Of a stretch of 64,000 nt of DNA, positions 1 to 10,344 are shown one piece after another. Origin of the DNA: Sphingomonas sp. BAUL-RG-20F-R05-02 (GTDB taxonomy: Bacteria; Pseudomonadota; Alphaproteobacteria; Sphingomonadales; Sphingomonadaceae); contig NZ_JAKNQH010000001.1 in NCBI RefSeq assembly GCF_022662305.1, positions 682,001-746,000 of the forward strand, read 5' to 3'. The position numbers were made by a program, and so were the translations under genes. How positions within the stretch are numbered: position 1 is the stretch's first letter; each line of letters begins with the position of its first letter. Under the pieces are notes generated by a model, which was not told the DNA's origin, did no database searches, and saw only the letters and a list, made by a program, of their open reading frames with translations.

Positions 1-525
1 TACGAACTCTACCAGTCAATGCTGGAGGAGGCGATCATGGAGGCGAAGGCCGGCGGCATGCGCATCCGCCCGAAGGACTTCTCGCCGCAGATCACCGTCG
101 ATGCGCCGATCCTCATCCCAGAGGATTACGTGCCCGATCTCGACCTGCGGATGGGGCTGTACCGCCGCCTCAACGATCTCGAGGATGCGATCGAGGTCGA
201 CGCCTTCGCCGCCGAGTTGATCGACCGGTTCGGGCCGCTGCCCGACCCGACCGAGAACCTGATCCGCATTATCGAGATCAAGCTTCACGCCAAAAAAGCT
301 CGCGTCGCCAAGATCGACGTCGGCCCGCGCGGCGCGTTGGTATCGTTCCACGACGACAAGCCACCCAACGTGGACGGACTGCTCGCCTGGCTGAAGCGCA
401 TCGGCGATGTGGCAAAACTGCGTCCCGACAGCAAGCTGGTGGTGACGCGCGCCTGGGGTGACCCGAAGGCGCGACTCAACGGCGCACTGCAACTGGCGAA
501 GGGGCTGGCGAAGGCGGCGGGGTGA
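1..525 (+). CDS. mfd: Transcription-repair coupling factor Mfd, C-terminal part
   Basis: The reading frame is open from the first base of the window and gives the last 174 residues of a protein whose 5' part lies outside. The segment begins YELYQSMLEEAI and continues through a region with DLRMGLYRRLNDLED and LIDRFGPLPDPTENL, which matches the C-terminal regulatory domain (D7) of Mfd. In this family the protein removes RNA polymerase stalled at DNA lesions and recruits UvrA; D7 masks the UvrA-binding surface. The helicase motifs are not in the window, so the call rests on the D7-like part alone. The gene ends in TGA and is followed 38 bases later by an unrelated small gene on the same strand. 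Confidence 0.9.
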   Translation, partial: YELYQSMLEEAIMEAKAGGMRIRPKDFSPQITVDAPILIPEDYVPDLDLRMGLYRRLNDLEDAIEVDAFAAELIDRFGPLPDPTENLIRIIEIKLHAKKARVAKIDVGPRGALVSFHDDKPPNVDGLLAWLKRIGDVAKLRPDSKLVVTRAWGDPKARLNGALQLAKGLAKAAG

Positions 526-563
526 CACCCGCCCCGGATGTCAGAGGGACGTAGGGGACGATA

Positions 564-1094
564 ATGCAAGACGAAACGGAACAGGATCAGGCGCCCGGCT
601 TCGCGGTCGCGGCGTTCGAGGTTGATGGCAGTCTGGTTGGTATCGGCGAGATGGCGATCGCCAATCTCTCGAGCGAATGGCTCGACGTATGGCGCGGGCT
701 GATCGACCGGCACGGTGTCGTGTTCGACGTCAATCTGCAGGGCCCGCTGAGCCATATCCGGGTGAAATGCACCTCGACGGCGGGCGCCGCCCTGCTGCTC
801 GTCTACAGTCGCGATCGGCCGGCATCATCAGCGGCGGTGGTATGCGGCGTATCGGCAGCGACGGAAACGCAAGTCCTCACAATGTTTGCCGATTCGATCC
901 GCGAGGCGACCGCAAGCGTCCACGATGACGACCCGGCCGCCACCCCCTTTGCGATGATCCCGACGCTCGACCAGCGCCCGCTGCTGGTGGCGGTACCGTG
1001 GCCTGACGATCTCGTTTCCGATCAGGACCGCGAACTCGCCACCGAACTGACCTGGCATTTCGCCGGCGCCTTCATCGGCCGGCAGATCGGCTGA
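564..1094 (+). CDS. Hypothetical protein, 176 aa
   Basis: I do not recognise a family. The protein is acidic, has no signal peptide or membrane segment, and appears to be a single alpha/beta domain of about 170 residues. It contains a serine/alanine-rich middle part and a short stretch (PTLDQRPLLVAVPWPDD) near residue 130. The ATG is preceded by a purine-rich AGGGGAC at a sensible distance, which supports this start. It lies 38 bases after mfd on the same strand and could be co-transcribed with it. It ends 3 bases before the convergent rmuC stop codon. Codon use looks like that of its neighbours, so it is probably a genuine lineage-specific gene. Confidence 0.7.
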   Translation: MQDETEQDQAPGFAVAAFEVDGSLVGIGEMAIANLSSEWLDVWRGLIDRHGVVFDVNLQGPLSHIRVKCTSTAGAALLLVYSRDRPASSAAVVCGVSAATETQVLTMFADSIREATASVHDDDPAATPFAMIPTLDQRPLLVAVPWPDDLVSDQDRELATELTWHFAGAFIGRQIG

Positions 1095-1097
1095 GCC

Positions 1098-2648
1098 TTA
1101 TTCCGCAGGTTCCTCAACCGGCGCGGCCAGCGCGGGTGTGGCATCGCCATACCGCGCCAGCGCCTCGACCGGTTGAACCTCGTCGATCTCCTTCGCGCCG
1201 GTATCGATGTTGAGATCGCGGAACTTCCGCGCCGTCACCAGCGCACGGCTTTCGAAACTGCTGACGAAGGTGTTGTAGTTGTTGACCGCCGAGGTCAGCC
1301 CACCGCCGACCTTGCGCAGATCGCCCGCCGCCTTGGCGAGCCGCTCGTACAATTCCTTGCCGAGCGCGCCGATCTCGTGCGCCTGCTTCGCCATCTTCTC
1401 CTGCCGCCATACCGCATCGACCGTACGCGCGATCGCAATCAGGTTGGTCGGTGTGGCAAGCAGCACGCGCTTTTCAAACGCAAAGTCCCACAGGCTCGGA
1501 TCATATTCGAGCGCGGCGGTGAGGAAATGTTCGCCCGGCACGAACATGATGACGTAATCGGGCGCATCGGCGAACTGGTTCCAATACGCCTTGTTACCAA
1601 GCCCGTTGACGTGCGCACGCATAGACGCGGCATGCGCGGCAAGCCCGACCTTCCGCTCCGACTCATCGACCGCGCCGAACGCGTCCTGATAGGCATTGAG
1701 CGACACCTTGGCGTCGATCACCAGACTGCGCCCGCCCGGCACCTTGACGATCGCGTCGGGCCGCAGCCGCCCGCCCTCGTCACCGCCGGAGATGCTGACT
1801 TCGGTCTGGAAGTCGGTATGTTCGGACAAGCCGCAGGTTTCCAACACGTTCTTCAGTTGCTGCTCACCCCAGCGACCGCGTGATTTCGGCGCGTTGCGTA
1901 ACGAATTGACCAGCTTGGCGGCCTCGCTCGACACCTTCTCCTGGCCGACGCGCAAGCCTTCGAGCTGGCCCTTCAACTGATCGAACGCGCTGACCCGCTC
2001 CGCCTCGATCTTGCCGACCGTTTCTTCATACCGCAGCAGGCGATCACTGACCGGCTGGAGCATCGATTTGAGGTTTTGCCCTGCCGTCTCCTCGGACTGG
2101 CGGAAGCGTTCGTCGGCGCGCTTGAGGAAGTTTTCCTGCGCCTCGACCAGCAGCCTGTTCGAGACTTCGGCGAACTGCGTCGCAAGCAAATCCTTGGCGT
2201 GGAGCAGCCCGGCGATTCGCGCTTCGTACGTTTCAGTGCTGGTCTGCTCGCGCGCCTGGAACGCCTCGCGCAGTGCGCGCTCACGCGCGTCATGCGCATC
2301 GGTCGCCATCTTTAGACGGGTTTCTTCCTCCGCGATGCGCTCGGACAAACGATGTTCGAACGACGCGGCATGCGTCTTAAGTGCGGTGTTCTCCAGCCGC
2401 GCGCGATCGCGATCTTCGCGAATTTCCGACAGGTCAGCGCGGACCTCGGCAAGTTCCTCACGCAACCCAAAGGCCGCGCGCGCGCGCTCCTCCGCACCGG
2501 CGAGATCGACGATGGCGCGTTTGAAATCGGCCTCGCGCGTGTCGCGCTCGGCCTGCATCGCCGCGAGACCGCGCTGCCCGACCCACCAGCCCAGACCGAC
2601 GCCGATCAACAGCGCGAAAATCACGACCATACCGAACATCAAATCCAA
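1098..2648 (-). CDS. rmuC: DNA recombination protein RmuC
   Basis: 516 residues in the RmuC family, which limits inversions at short inverted repeats in E. coli and carries a PD-(D/E)XK-like nuclease fold. An N-terminal membrane anchor is visible (residues about 4-22, VVIFALLIGVGLGWWVG), followed by a long charged coiled coil to about residue 190. The conserved domain then follows, with SRGRWGEQQLKNVLETCGL near residue 255 and GRSLVIDAKVSLNAYQDAF near residue 310. The start is TTG, chosen because a GGGGGAG Shine-Dalgarno sits 7 bases upstream; an ATG three codons later (2639) is the alternative. It runs convergent to the hypothetical gene before it and lies 105 bases downstream of def. Confidence 0.93.
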   Translation of the reverse strand: MDLMFGMVVIFALLIGVGLGWWVGQRGLAAMQAERDTREADFKRAIVDLAGAEERARAAFGLREELAEVRADLSEIREDRDRARLENTALKTHAASFEHRLSERIAEEETRLKMATDAHDARERALREAFQAREQTSTETYEARIAGLLHAKDLLATQFAEVSNRLLVEAQENFLKRADERFRQSEETAGQNLKSMLQPVSDRLLRYEETVGKIEAERVSAFDQLKGQLEGLRVGQEKVSSEAAKLVNSLRNAPKSRGRWGEQQLKNVLETCGLSEHTDFQTEVSISGGDEGGRLRPDAIVKVPGGRSLVIDAKVSLNAYQDAFGAVDESERKVGLAAHAASMRAHVNGLGNKAYWNQFADAPDYVIMFVPGEHFLTAALEYDPSLWDFAFEKRVLLATPTNLIAIARTVDAVWRQEKMAKQAHEIGALGKELYERLAKAAGDLRKVGGGLTSAVNNYNTFVSSFESRALVTARKFRDLNIDTGAKEIDEVQPVEALARYGDATPALAAPVEEPAE

Positions 2649-2753
2649 CCGCTTGCTCCCCCGGAACGAACGGCGAACCTACTGCGACGCCGCGCGGCGA
2701 TCAACCGCGCTGCGACGGACCGTTGGTCATGCAGTCAAGCAACGCGCGCGCGA

Positions 2754-3293
2754 TCAGGCGGCCTTACGCGCCTTGGCGAGCTTCTTGAGGATCATGTCGC
2801 GCTTCAGCCGCGATATGTGATCGAGGAAAACGATGCCGGCGAGATGATCCAGCTCATGCTGGACACAAGTCGACATCAAGCCGTCGAACTCCTTTTCGTG
2901 CGCGACGCTGTCGAGGTCAAGCCACTTCAGCCCGCAGCGCGCCGGCCGCTCGACATCCGCGTAATTCTCCGGGATCGACAGGCAGCCTTCGGTATAGGTG
3001 TTGAGATCCTCGCTCTGCCACACGATTTCAGGATTGATAAAAACGTGCGGCTGGCGTGCGGGGCGCGGCTCACCGCCTTCTTCGAGGGGCGGCTCGTCAT
3101 CCTGAAGGTCAATCACCACGATGGCCTGCTCGATACCGACTTGGATCGAGGCAAGCCCGATGCCGCGCGCATCATACATCGTGTCGAACATGTCGGACAC
3201 GATTTTGCGCACCCCGTCGTCGATCGTGTCGACGGGCTTTGCGATCTTCTTCAGACGAGGATCCGGAACCTCGAGGATTTCCATAATGGCCAT
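2754..3293 (-). CDS. def: Peptide deformylase
   Basis: 179 residues, the normal length. The enzyme removes the formyl group from the N-terminal methionine of new proteins using a bound metal. All three family motifs are present: GIGLASIQ (motif 1, with Ser where Ala is usual), EGCLS (motif 2, Cys ligand) and HELDH (motif 3, two His ligands and the catalytic Glu). The start could be either of two ATGs three codons apart (3293 or 3284). It is transcribed after recR with a 44-base gap. fmt, which adds the formyl group that this enzyme removes, is divergent just beyond recR, an arrangement that keeps the formyl-methionine cycle genes together. Confidence 0.97.
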   Translation of the reverse strand: MAIMEILEVPDPRLKKIAKPVDTIDDGVRKIVSDMFDTMYDARGIGLASIQVGIEQAIVVIDLQDDEPPLEEGGEPRPARQPHVFINPEIVWQSEDLNTYTEGCLSIPENYADVERPARCGLKWLDLDSVAHEKEFDGLMSTCVQHELDHLAGIVFLDHISRLKRDMILKKLAKARKAA

Positions 3294-3337
3294 ACGGGGC
3301 AGCTAGGAACCGCCCGCGCGTTCGTCAAGCCGGGTGG

Positions 3338-3934
3338 TTACGCCACCGGCCGCCGCGCGCGCAGCGCCTGCGCGAGCGTACCCTCGTCGAGATAGTCGAG
3401 TTCCCCACCCACCGGCAGGCCATGAGCAAGCTGCGTGACCCGCACGGGGAAACGCTCGATCCGCTCGGCTATGTAGTGCGCGGTGGTCTGCCCCTCCAGC
3501 GTAGCGTTCATCGCCAGCACCACCTCATCGATGCTACCGGACTCGATCCTGCGGACGAGCGCGTCGATACTTAGGTCCTCCGGCCGCACGCCCTCGAGCG
3601 CCGACAGCCGCCCGCCGAGCACATGGAAACGCCCCGGAAACAGCCGCGAACGGTCCAGCGCCCAAAGGTCCGCCACTTCCTCCACGACGCACAGCGCGCG
3701 CGGATCGCGGCGTGGATCGATGCAGATTGCACACGGATCGGTCGTATCCACGTTGCCGCACAGGTGGCAATCGGTCAGCCGCGCTTCCACCGCCGTCAAG
3801 GCAGCAAGCAACGGACCGAGCGCGCCCTCGCGTTTTTTGAGCAAATGCAGCACCGCGCGCCGCGCCGAGCGGGGGCCAAGCCCCGGCAGACGGGAAAGCG
3901 CCTGCGTGAGCGCGTCGATTTCAGGAGAGGCCAT
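3338..3934 (-). CDS. recR: Recombination mediator protein RecR
   Basis: 198 residues from an ATG at 3934; a longer in-frame extension to 4006 would run into fmt and is not family-like. RecR works with RecO (and RecF) to load RecA at gapped DNA. Visible features in order are an N-terminal helix-hairpin-helix ([14 protein letters not shown], about residues 12-25), a four-cysteine zinc finger ([16 protein letters not shown]) and a Toprim domain starting at [13 protein letters not shown]. The C-terminal Walker-B-like segment (ALRARRPVA end) closes at the usual length. It is divergent from fmt with a spacer of about 55 bases that must hold both promoters. Confidence 0.96.
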   Translation of the reverse strand: MASPEIDALTQALSRLPGLGPRSARRAVLHLLKKREGALGPLLAALTAVEARLTDCHLCGNVDTTDPCAICIDPRRDPRALCVVEEVADLWALDRSRLFPGRFHVLGGRLSALEGVRPEDLSIDALVRRIESGSIDEVVLAMNATLEGQTTAHYIAERIERFPVRVTQLAHGLPVGGELDYLDEGTLAQALRARRPVA

Positions 3935-3989
3935 TGCGGAACAGATAGGGGGTTGCAGTGCCCCCCGACAAGCGGCCAGAGCATCGCCC

Positions 3990-4892
3990 ATGCGGATCAT
4001 TTTCATGGGAACGCCCGAATTCTCGGTGCCGGTGCTGCGCGCGCTGGTGGAAGCGGGTCACAACATCGTCGCCACCTACAGCCAGCCGCCGCGCCGGGCC
4101 GGTCGCGGCAAGGCGCTTTCCCCTACGCCGGTCGCCCTAGCGGCAGAGGCGATGGGAATTGATGTGCGTACGCCGGTCTCGCTGCGCGATGCGGAGGTGC
4201 AGGCTGCGTTCGCAGCACTGGACGCGGACGTCGCGGTGGTGGCCGCTTACGGCCTGATCCTGCCGCGCGCGGTGCTGGATGCGCCACGTCTGGGCTGTCT
4301 CAATGTCCATGCATCCCTGCTGCCACGCTGGCGGGGGGCGGCGCCGATCCAACGCGCGATCCTTGCCGGGGATCTCGAAACGGGCGTCGGCATCATGCAG
4401 ATGGAGGCTGGGCTCGATACCGGCCCGGTGCGGCTGGAAGGACGTACACCGATCGACGGCAAGACCGCTGGCGCACTTACCGACGAATTGGGTGCCATGG
4501 GTGCGCGGCTGATGGTGACGGTACTCGGAGATTACGACGGACACCCGGCGGTCCCGCAACCGGAGGACGGCATCACCTATGCCACAAAGATCGACAAGGC
4601 TGAGGCGCGGATCGACTGGTCGCAATCCGCCGAACAGGTCGAGCGGCAGGTGCGCGCGTTCAACCCCGTGCCGGGCGCGTTCTTCGAGCTCGCGAGCGAA
4701 CGTGTGAAACTTCTCGCCGCCGATCCGATCCGCGCCTCGGGTGAGGCCGGCATGGTTCTGGACGACCACCTCACTATCGCGTGCGGAAGCGGCGCGTTGC
4801 GGCCGACCTTGCTCCAGCGCGCCGGTCGCGGCGTCATGACGGCAGGCGACCTGCTGCGCGGCTTCCCGATTTCGCCCGGCACCCGCCTGTGA
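3990..4892 (+). CDS. fmt: Methionyl-tRNA formyltransferase
   Basis: 300 residues from an ATG giving the canonical N-terminus [19 protein letters not shown]. The enzyme transfers a formyl group from 10-formyl-THF to initiator Met-tRNA. The catalytic Asn-His pair and the SLLPxxRG loop are present ([15 protein letters not shown], about residues 105-120), and the catalytic Asp lies in AGLDTGPV. The C-terminal OB-like domain ([14 protein letters not shown] onward) is complete. Its TGA overlaps the GTG of truA by four bases (GTGA), so the two are likely translationally coupled. The gene is divergent from recR-def. Confidence 0.97.
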   Translation: MRIIFMGTPEFSVPVLRALVEAGHNIVATYSQPPRRAGRGKALSPTPVALAAEAMGIDVRTPVSLRDAEVQAAFAALDADVAVVAAYGLILPRAVLDAPRLGCLNVHASLLPRWRGAAPIQRAILAGDLETGVGIMQMEAGLDTGPVRLEGRTPIDGKTAGALTDELGAMGARLMVTVLGDYDGHPAVPQPEDGITYATKIDKAEARIDWSQSAEQVERQVRAFNPVPGAFFELASERVKLLAADPIRASGEAGMVLDDHLTIACGSGALRPTLLQRAGRGVMTAGDLLRGFPISPGTRL

Positions 4893-5629
4893 CCCGGTTC
4901 GCGCTGACGGTCGAATATGACGGCCGGCCGTTCATGGGATGGCAGCGCCAGACGCACGGGCCAAGCGTGCAGGAGGCGATTGAAACCGCCGCACACGCAA
5001 TCACCGGCGAGACGGTCAGCGTGCAGGCGGCCGGGCGGACGGATGCCGGGGTCCACGCCACCGGTATGCGTGCGCACGTCGAAATCGAGCGCGACATCGC
5101 CCCGTTTCGCCTGATGGAAGCCCTTAATGCAAAACTACGGCCGCACCCGGTCGCGATCCTCACGTGCGATGCGGTGGCGGACGACTGGCATGCGCGCTTC
5201 TCCTGCATCGCGCGGCATTACGCGTATCGCATCGTCACCCGGCGCGCTCCGCTGACGTTCGAGAGCGGACTGGCGTGGCGCATGCCCCAACCGCTCGATG
5301 TGGCGGCGATGGCGGAGGGCGCGCGGCAACTGGTCGGCCGGCACGATTTCACCACCTTCCGCTCTGCGCACTGTCAGGCGGACAGCCCGATACGCACGCT
5401 CGACCGGCTGGAGGTGAACGCCAGCGGCGATCGCATCGTCGTCTCGGCCTCGGCACGGTCGTTCCTGCACCATCAGGTCCGCTCGATGGTGGGGTGTCTC
5501 GCGCTGGTCGGCCAGGGCAAGTGGACGCCGGACGATCTACGTGATGCGTTGCAGGCGCGGGATCGAACCGCGCTCGGCTTCAACGCGCCGCCGGACGGTC
5601 TGTACTTCCTGCGCGCTGACTACCCCTGA
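4889..5629 (+). CDS. truA: tRNA pseudouridine(38-40) synthase TruA
   Basis: 246 residues, standard length, starting at a GTG that overlaps the fmt stop codon. TruA converts uridines 38-40 of the anticodon arm to pseudouridine. The catalytic aspartate is Asp52 in [13 protein letters not shown]. Other family signatures are [12 protein letters not shown] at the N-terminus and [12 protein letters not shown] near residue 195. A longer in-frame upstream extension would lie inside fmt and is rejected. The gene ends convergent to the RNA methyltransferase gene with only 9 bases between stops. Confidence 0.97.
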   Translation: MTRFALTVEYDGRPFMGWQRQTHGPSVQEAIETAAHAITGETVSVQAAGRTDAGVHATGMRAHVEIERDIAPFRLMEALNAKLRPHPVAILTCDAVADDWHARFSCIARHYAYRIVTRRAPLTFESGLAWRMPQPLDVAAMAEGARQLVGRHDFTTFRSAHCQADSPIRTLDRLEVNASGDRIVVSASARSFLHHQVRSMVGCLALVGQGKWTPDDLRDALQARDRTALGFNAPPDGLYFLRADYP

Positions 5630-5638
5630 CCGTCCCGA

Positions 5639-6823
5639 TCAGCGACTGAGCCGCGCCACCAACTCGACATGTGTGGACCAGCGAAATTGTCCGACCGGCT
5701 GCACCCAATCGATCCGGTATCCCGCTTTACACAAAAGCTCGGCATCCCGTGCGAAGCTGCTCGGATTGCACGAAACATACACAATCACCGGCACCTTCGA
5801 TTGCGCCAGTTGCAGCGACTGTTCGTGCGCGCCCGCACGCGGCGGATCGAGCACCACGCAGTCAAACCGATCGCACTCGCCGCTGGTGAGCGGGCGGCGG
5901 AACAGGTCGCGGTGTTCGGCGAATACGGCGCGACCGGTGCGCGCGGCAGCCGCCTTGAGCGAGAGGACCGCATCGCGCGCCGCCTCGCCGGCATAGACTT
6001 TCCCGGATAGCGACAGCGCAAAGGTACCCAGGCCCGCGAACAGATCTGCAGTCGTCCGTGCCGCACCCGCCCCCTCCCGTACCGCTGTCACCAGCGCATC
6101 CTCGCCTTCGCGGGTCGCTTGCAGAAACGCAGCGGGTGGCATCGGCACCGGCACGCCACCGAGCGTGATGGTCACCGGCTCCGGCTCCCAGCGCGTTTCC
6201 GGGCCGAGACCGGAGTCGATCGAAAGCCGCGCCACACCATTCGCCTGCGCAAAGGCGGTGATCGCCTCGGCCGCTGAAAGGCCTTCTGCTTCGACACTTT
6301 CGATCAACAGATCCACACCCTGATCCGCCTCGGTCAGGTGCAGGCGAGCACGCCGCCCCTTCTTAAGCCATGCTGCGAGCAGTTTGCGTAAAGGTGCTAA
6401 GATCGCGAACAATTTCGGAGTCAACACATGACATTCGAGCAGGTCGACGATGGCATGGCTGGCATTTTCGCTGAAGCCGATCCATACGCGCCCTTCGCGC
6501 ATCTCCGCCTGGAGAGCGGCGCGGCGACGGCTACGCGGCGGCGACAACACCGGTGTGCGGATCGGCGCCTCCAGCCCCTGCGCCGCCAGCGCTCCGGCGA
6601 TGCGATCGATCAGGAAGCGCGCGTACGCCGCGTCGTCGAGATGCTGGAGCTGGCACCCGCCACAAGCCGGGAAATGCCGGCACGGCGGCACCTGATGATG
6701 CGGGCCGGGAATGACCTCACCCGTCTCGGTCAGCGTGTCACCCGGCGCGGCGAACGCGGCATGACGACCGTTCGAGGTCACGCCGTCGCCTCGTGCCGCA
6801 ACGCGCACGATTGTGTCCGTCAT
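5639..6823 (-). CDS. Class I SAM-dependent RNA m5U methyltransferase (RlmD/TrmA family)
   Basis: 394 residues from an ATG at 6823. The family methylates C5 of uridine in 23S rRNA (RlmC/RlmD) or tRNA (TrmA). An iron-sulphur ligand set is visible as C-x5-C-x2-C at residues 48, 54 and 57 (CRHFPACGGC), typical of RlmD-like enzymes. The SAM loop reads DLFAGLGTFALSL and the catalytic cysteine motif reads SCNPSSFARD. The N-terminal TRAM domain appears shortened relative to E. coli RlmD, so the exact target cannot be assigned. The start overlaps the stop of the NAD(P)HX repair gene by four bases (ATGA), which places it second in an operon. Confidence 0.9.
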   Translation of the reverse strand: MTDTIVRVAARGDGVTSNGRHAAFAAPGDTLTETGEVIPGPHHQVPPCRHFPACGGCQLQHLDDAAYARFLIDRIAGALAAQGLEAPIRTPVLSPPRSRRRAALQAEMREGRVWIGFSENASHAIVDLLECHVLTPKLFAILAPLRKLLAAWLKKGRRARLHLTEADQGVDLLIESVEAEGLSAAEAITAFAQANGVARLSIDSGLGPETRWEPEPVTITLGGVPVPMPPAAFLQATREGEDALVTAVREGAGAARTTADLFAGLGTFALSLSGKVYAGEAARDAVLSLKAAAARTGRAVFAEHRDLFRRPLTSGECDRFDCVVLDPPRAGAHEQSLQLAQSKVPVIVYVSCNPSSFARDAELLCKAGYRIDWVQPVGQFRWSTHVELVARLSR

Positions 6824-8241
6824 AACGCCGCCCGCACCGCTGCCAGTTCGCGCGCGAGATCGTCGGCGATGAACGCTCCGCCAAGCCGTCGCGCCGCTTC
6901 GCCGTGCATCCAAACGCCCGCCTCGGCCGGCGCGGGCGTATCCGCAACGAGCATCGTCGCGATCGTACCGGCCAGCACGTCGCCGGTTCCGGCAGTCGAC
7001 AACCACGCGCTTGCGCCAAGCGCGACGCGGGTGCGCCCGTCCGGATATGCGACCACCGTATCAGGGCCCTTGAACACCACCACCGCTCCGGAACGTGCCG
7101 CGGCGTTGCGTGCCGCTTCCATCTTGCTTCCGGTGAAGTTGCCGAACAGCGCCTTGAACTCGCCCGCATGCGGGGTCAGCACCACCATCCCGCTCCGCGC
7201 CTTGATGCGCGTGAACGCCGATTCGTCGAGCAGATGCAAGGCGTCACCGTCGATCAACAGCTTATGCGTGCCGCCAAGCGCCGCCTCCAGCTTGGCGCTC
7301 GCGGCGTCATCCCTACCCAGCCCCGGTCCGACCACGATCGCGGTCTTGTCCGGTCGCTTTCCATCCAGCGTCTCGACCAACGCCTGCGCAGACCAGGAGC
7401 GCCGCACCAGCGCATGCGGCGCTCCGCCTGTGGCTTCATCGGTGAACAGCATCACGTATCCCGCGCCGGCGTGCATCGCCGCTCCCGACGCGAGCGCCGC
7501 CGCGCCCGGCATCGCACCGCCAAGCACGATCACCAGTCCACGAGAGTATTTATGGTCAAAGCGATACGGCGGCGCGACCCAGGGGCGCGAGATCGTCCAG
7601 TCAGGGCTCGCCTCCCGATCCAGTTGCAGATCGAGACCAATCTCGACGACCCGCACCGAGCCGCAATGTTCGGCTGTCGGCTCAAGCACATGCGCTGGTT
7701 TCAGTGCTCCCAGAGCGAGCGTCAGGTCGTAGCTGATCAGGTCGAGCGCACGCGCATCAGCACCTTGATCGCCATCGATGCCACTTGGCAAATCGACAGC
7801 GACAGAAAAGCGCGCGGCGCCCACCAGCACAGCAAGCCGGTCGCCGACCACCGGGTCAAGTGGTCGCGATCCGGTGCCGAACAGCGCGTCGACAAGGATC
7901 GGCGCCGGCTCACAATCGTCGAACCGTTCGATCGGGCCGTCCCAGCGCGCGCGGGCCGCCGACGCGGCTTCGGTCTTCGGGACGGCAAGCGCGGCGACGC
8001 GCACGTCTGCGCCGCCTGCCTTTAAGATCCGCGCCGCGACATAGCCGTCGCCGCCATTGTTGCCGGGACCGCAGAGCACCAGCACGGGTGCGCCCGCGGC
8101 AAGCCGGCGCACCGCCTCCGCAACGCCGGCGCCGGCGCGCTCCATCAACTCAGCCACGCTGGAACCCGCTGCAATTGCGCGCTCTTCCGCCGCCCGCATC
8201 GCGGCGGCGGTGAGGATCGGCTGGCCTTCGGGTCGGATCAT
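6820..8241 (-). CDS. nnrD: Bifunctional NAD(P)HX epimerase/dehydratase
   Basis: 473 residues fusing two repair activities: an N-terminal NAD(P)HX epimerase (about 1-210, with GPGNNGGDGYVAARIL near residue 60) and a C-terminal ADP-dependent NAD(P)HX dehydratase of the ribokinase-like fold (about 225-470, with VVLTPHAGEFKALFG and the anion-hole motif STAGTGDVLAGTIA). Together they restore hydrated nicotinamide cofactors. This is the normal bacterial fusion (YjeF type; nnr). Both ends overlap neighbouring genes by four bases, the lipoprotein stop downstream and upstream starts sharing ATGA, so this is the middle gene of a compact operon ending with the RNA methyltransferase. Confidence 0.95.
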   Translation of the reverse strand: MIRPEGQPILTAAAMRAAEERAIAAGSSVAELMERAGAGVAEAVRRLAAGAPVLVLCGPGNNGGDGYVAARILKAGGADVRVAALAVPKTEAASAARARWDGPIERFDDCEPAPILVDALFGTGSRPLDPVVGDRLAVLVGAARFSVAVDLPSGIDGDQGADARALDLISYDLTLALGALKPAHVLEPTAEHCGSVRVVEIGLDLQLDREASPDWTISRPWVAPPYRFDHKYSRGLVIVLGGAMPGAAALASGAAMHAGAGYVMLFTDEATGGAPHALVRRSWSAQALVETLDGKRPDKTAIVVGPGLGRDDAASAKLEAALGGTHKLLIDGDALHLLDESAFTRIKARSGMVVLTPHAGEFKALFGNFTGSKMEAARNAAARSGAVVVFKGPDTVVAYPDGRTRVALGASAWLSTAGTGDVLAGTIATMLVADTPAPAEAGVWMHGEAARRLGGAFIADDLARELAAVRAAL

Positions 8242-8642
8242 GATGGCTTGGCCACACCCTTCACCGTCGCCGGCAACCGGTAACGATCGCCGGCCAGTGC
8301 GACCTGGATCCGGCCCGCGTCGAGCACCGTCACCACCGCCTTCTCCGCGCCATCAGCAGCGATGACGCCGCGCCCGTCCTTGGTCACCAGCAAACGATGG
8401 AATGCACCATCCTTGTTCCGGAGCGTCAGCACCAGCCCTTGGTCGCTTTCCGCTCGATCAACCGTGCAAGAGCGCGTGAACGCGCCCACGCCTTTGACGG
8501 CACATTCGATCATCCCGTCGTCGTCTGCCGCGGCACGTTGCTGCGCCTCGACCTTGGCGAGTGTCTCGTTATCAGTGTTCCGTTCGCCGCATGCCGCAAG
8601 CGCCACCGCCAGCAACAATACGCTAGATATCCGCATAGACAT
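8238..8642 (-). CDS. Small putative lipoprotein, 134 aa
   Basis: The N-terminus [20 protein letters not shown] is a lipoprotein signal with a lipobox LAAC, so mature Cys is at about residue 18. The rest is a small domain of about 110 residues with two further cysteines (IECAVK and RSCTVDR) that could form a disulphide. I do not recognise the domain. The start is the ATG at 8642, with AAAGG nine bases upstream; the second ATG at 8636 is an alternative. It overlaps the last 20 bases of ilvD in another frame and its stop overlaps the start of the NAD(P)HX repair gene, so the three genes are probably co-transcribed. Confidence 0.8.
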   Translation of the reverse strand: MSMRISSVLLLAVALAACGERNTDNETLAKVEAQQRAAADDDGMIECAVKGVGAFTRSCTVDRAESDQGLVLTLRNKDGAFHRLLVTKDGRGVIAADGAEKAVVTVLDAGRIQVALAGDRYRLPATVKGVAKPS

Positions 8643-10344
8643 GCGTTTCGGCCTTTGCCCCAGGGTGCGTGACCGCGCCCCTATAAGCGGGACCGACGTT
8701 CCGCGCATAGCGCCACAACACTCCCGCCTGATAATCATTGGTGCGCGCGACCCACGCCGTCTTACGCGCGGCGAGCACATCGTCGGCGACGAGCAGGTCG
8801 ATCGTGCCCACCTCCGCGTCGATCCGAATCGCGTCGCCATCTTCGACCAGCGCGATCGGGCCGCCCTCGGCCGCTTCCGGTCCAACATGGCCGATGCAGA
8901 AACCACGCGTGCCCCCTGAGAAACGTCCGTCGGTGATCAGCGCGACCTTCTCACCCATGCCAAGCCCATATAGCGCGGCAGTGGTAGAGAGCATCTCGCG
9001 CATGCCGGGGCCACCCTTTGGCCCTTCGTAGCGGATGACGATGACTTCGCCCTCGTTGATCGCGCGCGCTTCGACGGCGGCAAAGGCATCCTCCTCACGA
9101 TCGAAGCAGCGCGCCGGCCCCTCGAAAACGAGCCGGTGCATACCCGCGACCTTCACGATCGCCCCGTCAGGCGCGAGGCTGCCGCGCAGGCCGACCACAC
9201 CGCCAGTCGCGGTGATCGGGGTGGCGATGTCGTAGATCACCTTCTGGTCGGGGTTCCACGTCACCTCGTCAATGTTCTCGCCAAGCGTCTTGCCGGTCAC
9301 GGTTATGCAGTTGCCGTCCAGAAAGCCGCCGCCGAGCATCGTCTTCATCAGCATGTAGACGCCCCCGGCCTCGTACATATCCTTGGCGACGTACTTACCA
9401 CCGGGTTTAAGGTCGGCTATGTAAGGTGTTAATTTGAAAGCTTCGGCCACATCGAAGAGATCAAAGTCGATACCCGCTTCATTGGCCATCGCAGGCAGAT
9501 GCAGCGCAGCATTGGTCGATCCGCCCGTAGCCGCCACCACGCGAGCGGCGTTGATGAACGCCTCGCGCGTGCAGATGTCGCGAGGACGCAGATTGCGGGC
9601 GATCAGTTCCATCACCTGCGCGCCGGCAGCGACCGCGATCTGTTCACGCGTGGTGTAGGGTGCAGGCACCATGTTGCTGTTCGGCAACGACAAACCGATC
9701 GCTTCGCCCACGCAGGCCATCGTATTGGCGGTGAATTGCCCGCCGCAAGCGCCGTGACCGGGACAGGCGACCTTTTCGAGCTCATGCACCTCCGACAGCG
9801 GACACGCGCCGGCGGCGTATTTGCCGACCGCCTCGAACACATCGACGACAGTGACGTCGCGATCGTGGAAGCGGCCGGGTAGGATCGACCCGCCGTAGAC
9901 GAAGATCGACGGGACATTGAGGCGCAGCATCGCCATCATCATGCCGGGCAGCGACTTATCGCACCCGGCGAACCCAACCAGCGCGTCATAGCAATGGCCG
10001 CGCACCGACAGTTCGACCGAGTCGGCGATCACTTCGCGGCTGACCAACGAGGACTTCATCCCCTGATGTCCCATCGCGATGCCATCGGTGACGGTGATGG
10101 TATTGAACCGGCGCGGCAGGCCGCCGCCCGCAATGACACCGCGCTGCGCGGCATCCGCCTGACCATCGAGCGTGGTGTTGCATGGTGCGGAGTTGTTGCC
10201 AGCACTCGCCAAGGCAACGAACGGCTTGGCGATATCCTCCTCCGGAATGCCCATCGCATAGTAATAGCTGCGGTGCGGCGCGCGCTCGGGACCGACCGAG
10301 ACATGGCGACTCGGCAGACGGGATTTGTCGAAAACATTGCTCAT
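8623..10344 (-). CDS. ilvD: Dihydroxy-acid dehydratase
   Basis: 573 residues from the ATG at 10344 ([14 protein letters not shown]). The enzyme makes 2-keto acids from dihydroxy acids in valine, leucine and isoleucine synthesis and needs an iron-sulphur cluster. Cluster cysteines are recognisable in [21 protein letters not shown] and [14 protein letters not shown], in the usual order. The C-terminal [21 protein letters not shown] segment is also typical but one residue from the limit shown here. The other ilv genes (ilvB, ilvN, ilvC) lie about 50 kb away at the window's other end rather than in one operon. It is the first gene of a four-gene overlapping run on the minus strand. Confidence 0.97.
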   Translation of the reverse strand: MSNVFDKSRLPSRHVSVGPERAPHRSYYYAMGIPEEDIAKPFVALASAGNNSAPCNTTLDGQADAAQRGVIAGGGLPRRFNTITVTDGIAMGHQGMKSSLVSREVIADSVELSVRGHCYDALVGFAGCDKSLPGMMMAMLRLNVPSIFVYGGSILPGRFHDRDVTVVDVFEAVGKYAAGACPLSEVHELEKVACPGHGACGGQFTANTMACVGEAIGLSLPNSNMVPAPYTTREQIAVAAGAQVMELIARNLRPRDICTREAFINAARVVAATGGSTNAALHLPAMANEAGIDFDLFDVAEAFKLTPYIADLKPGGKYVAKDMYEAGGVYMLMKTMLGGGFLDGNCITVTGKTLGENIDEVTWNPDQKVIYDIATPITATGGVVGLRGSLAPDGAIVKVAGMHRLVFEGPARCFDREEDAFAAVEARAINEGEVIVIRYEGPKGGPGMREMLSTTAALYGLGMGEKVALITDGRFSGGTRGFCIGHVGPEAAEGGPIALVEDGDAIRIDAEVGTIDLLVADDVLAARKTAWVARTNDYQAGVLWRYARNVGPAYRGAVTHPGAKAETHVYADI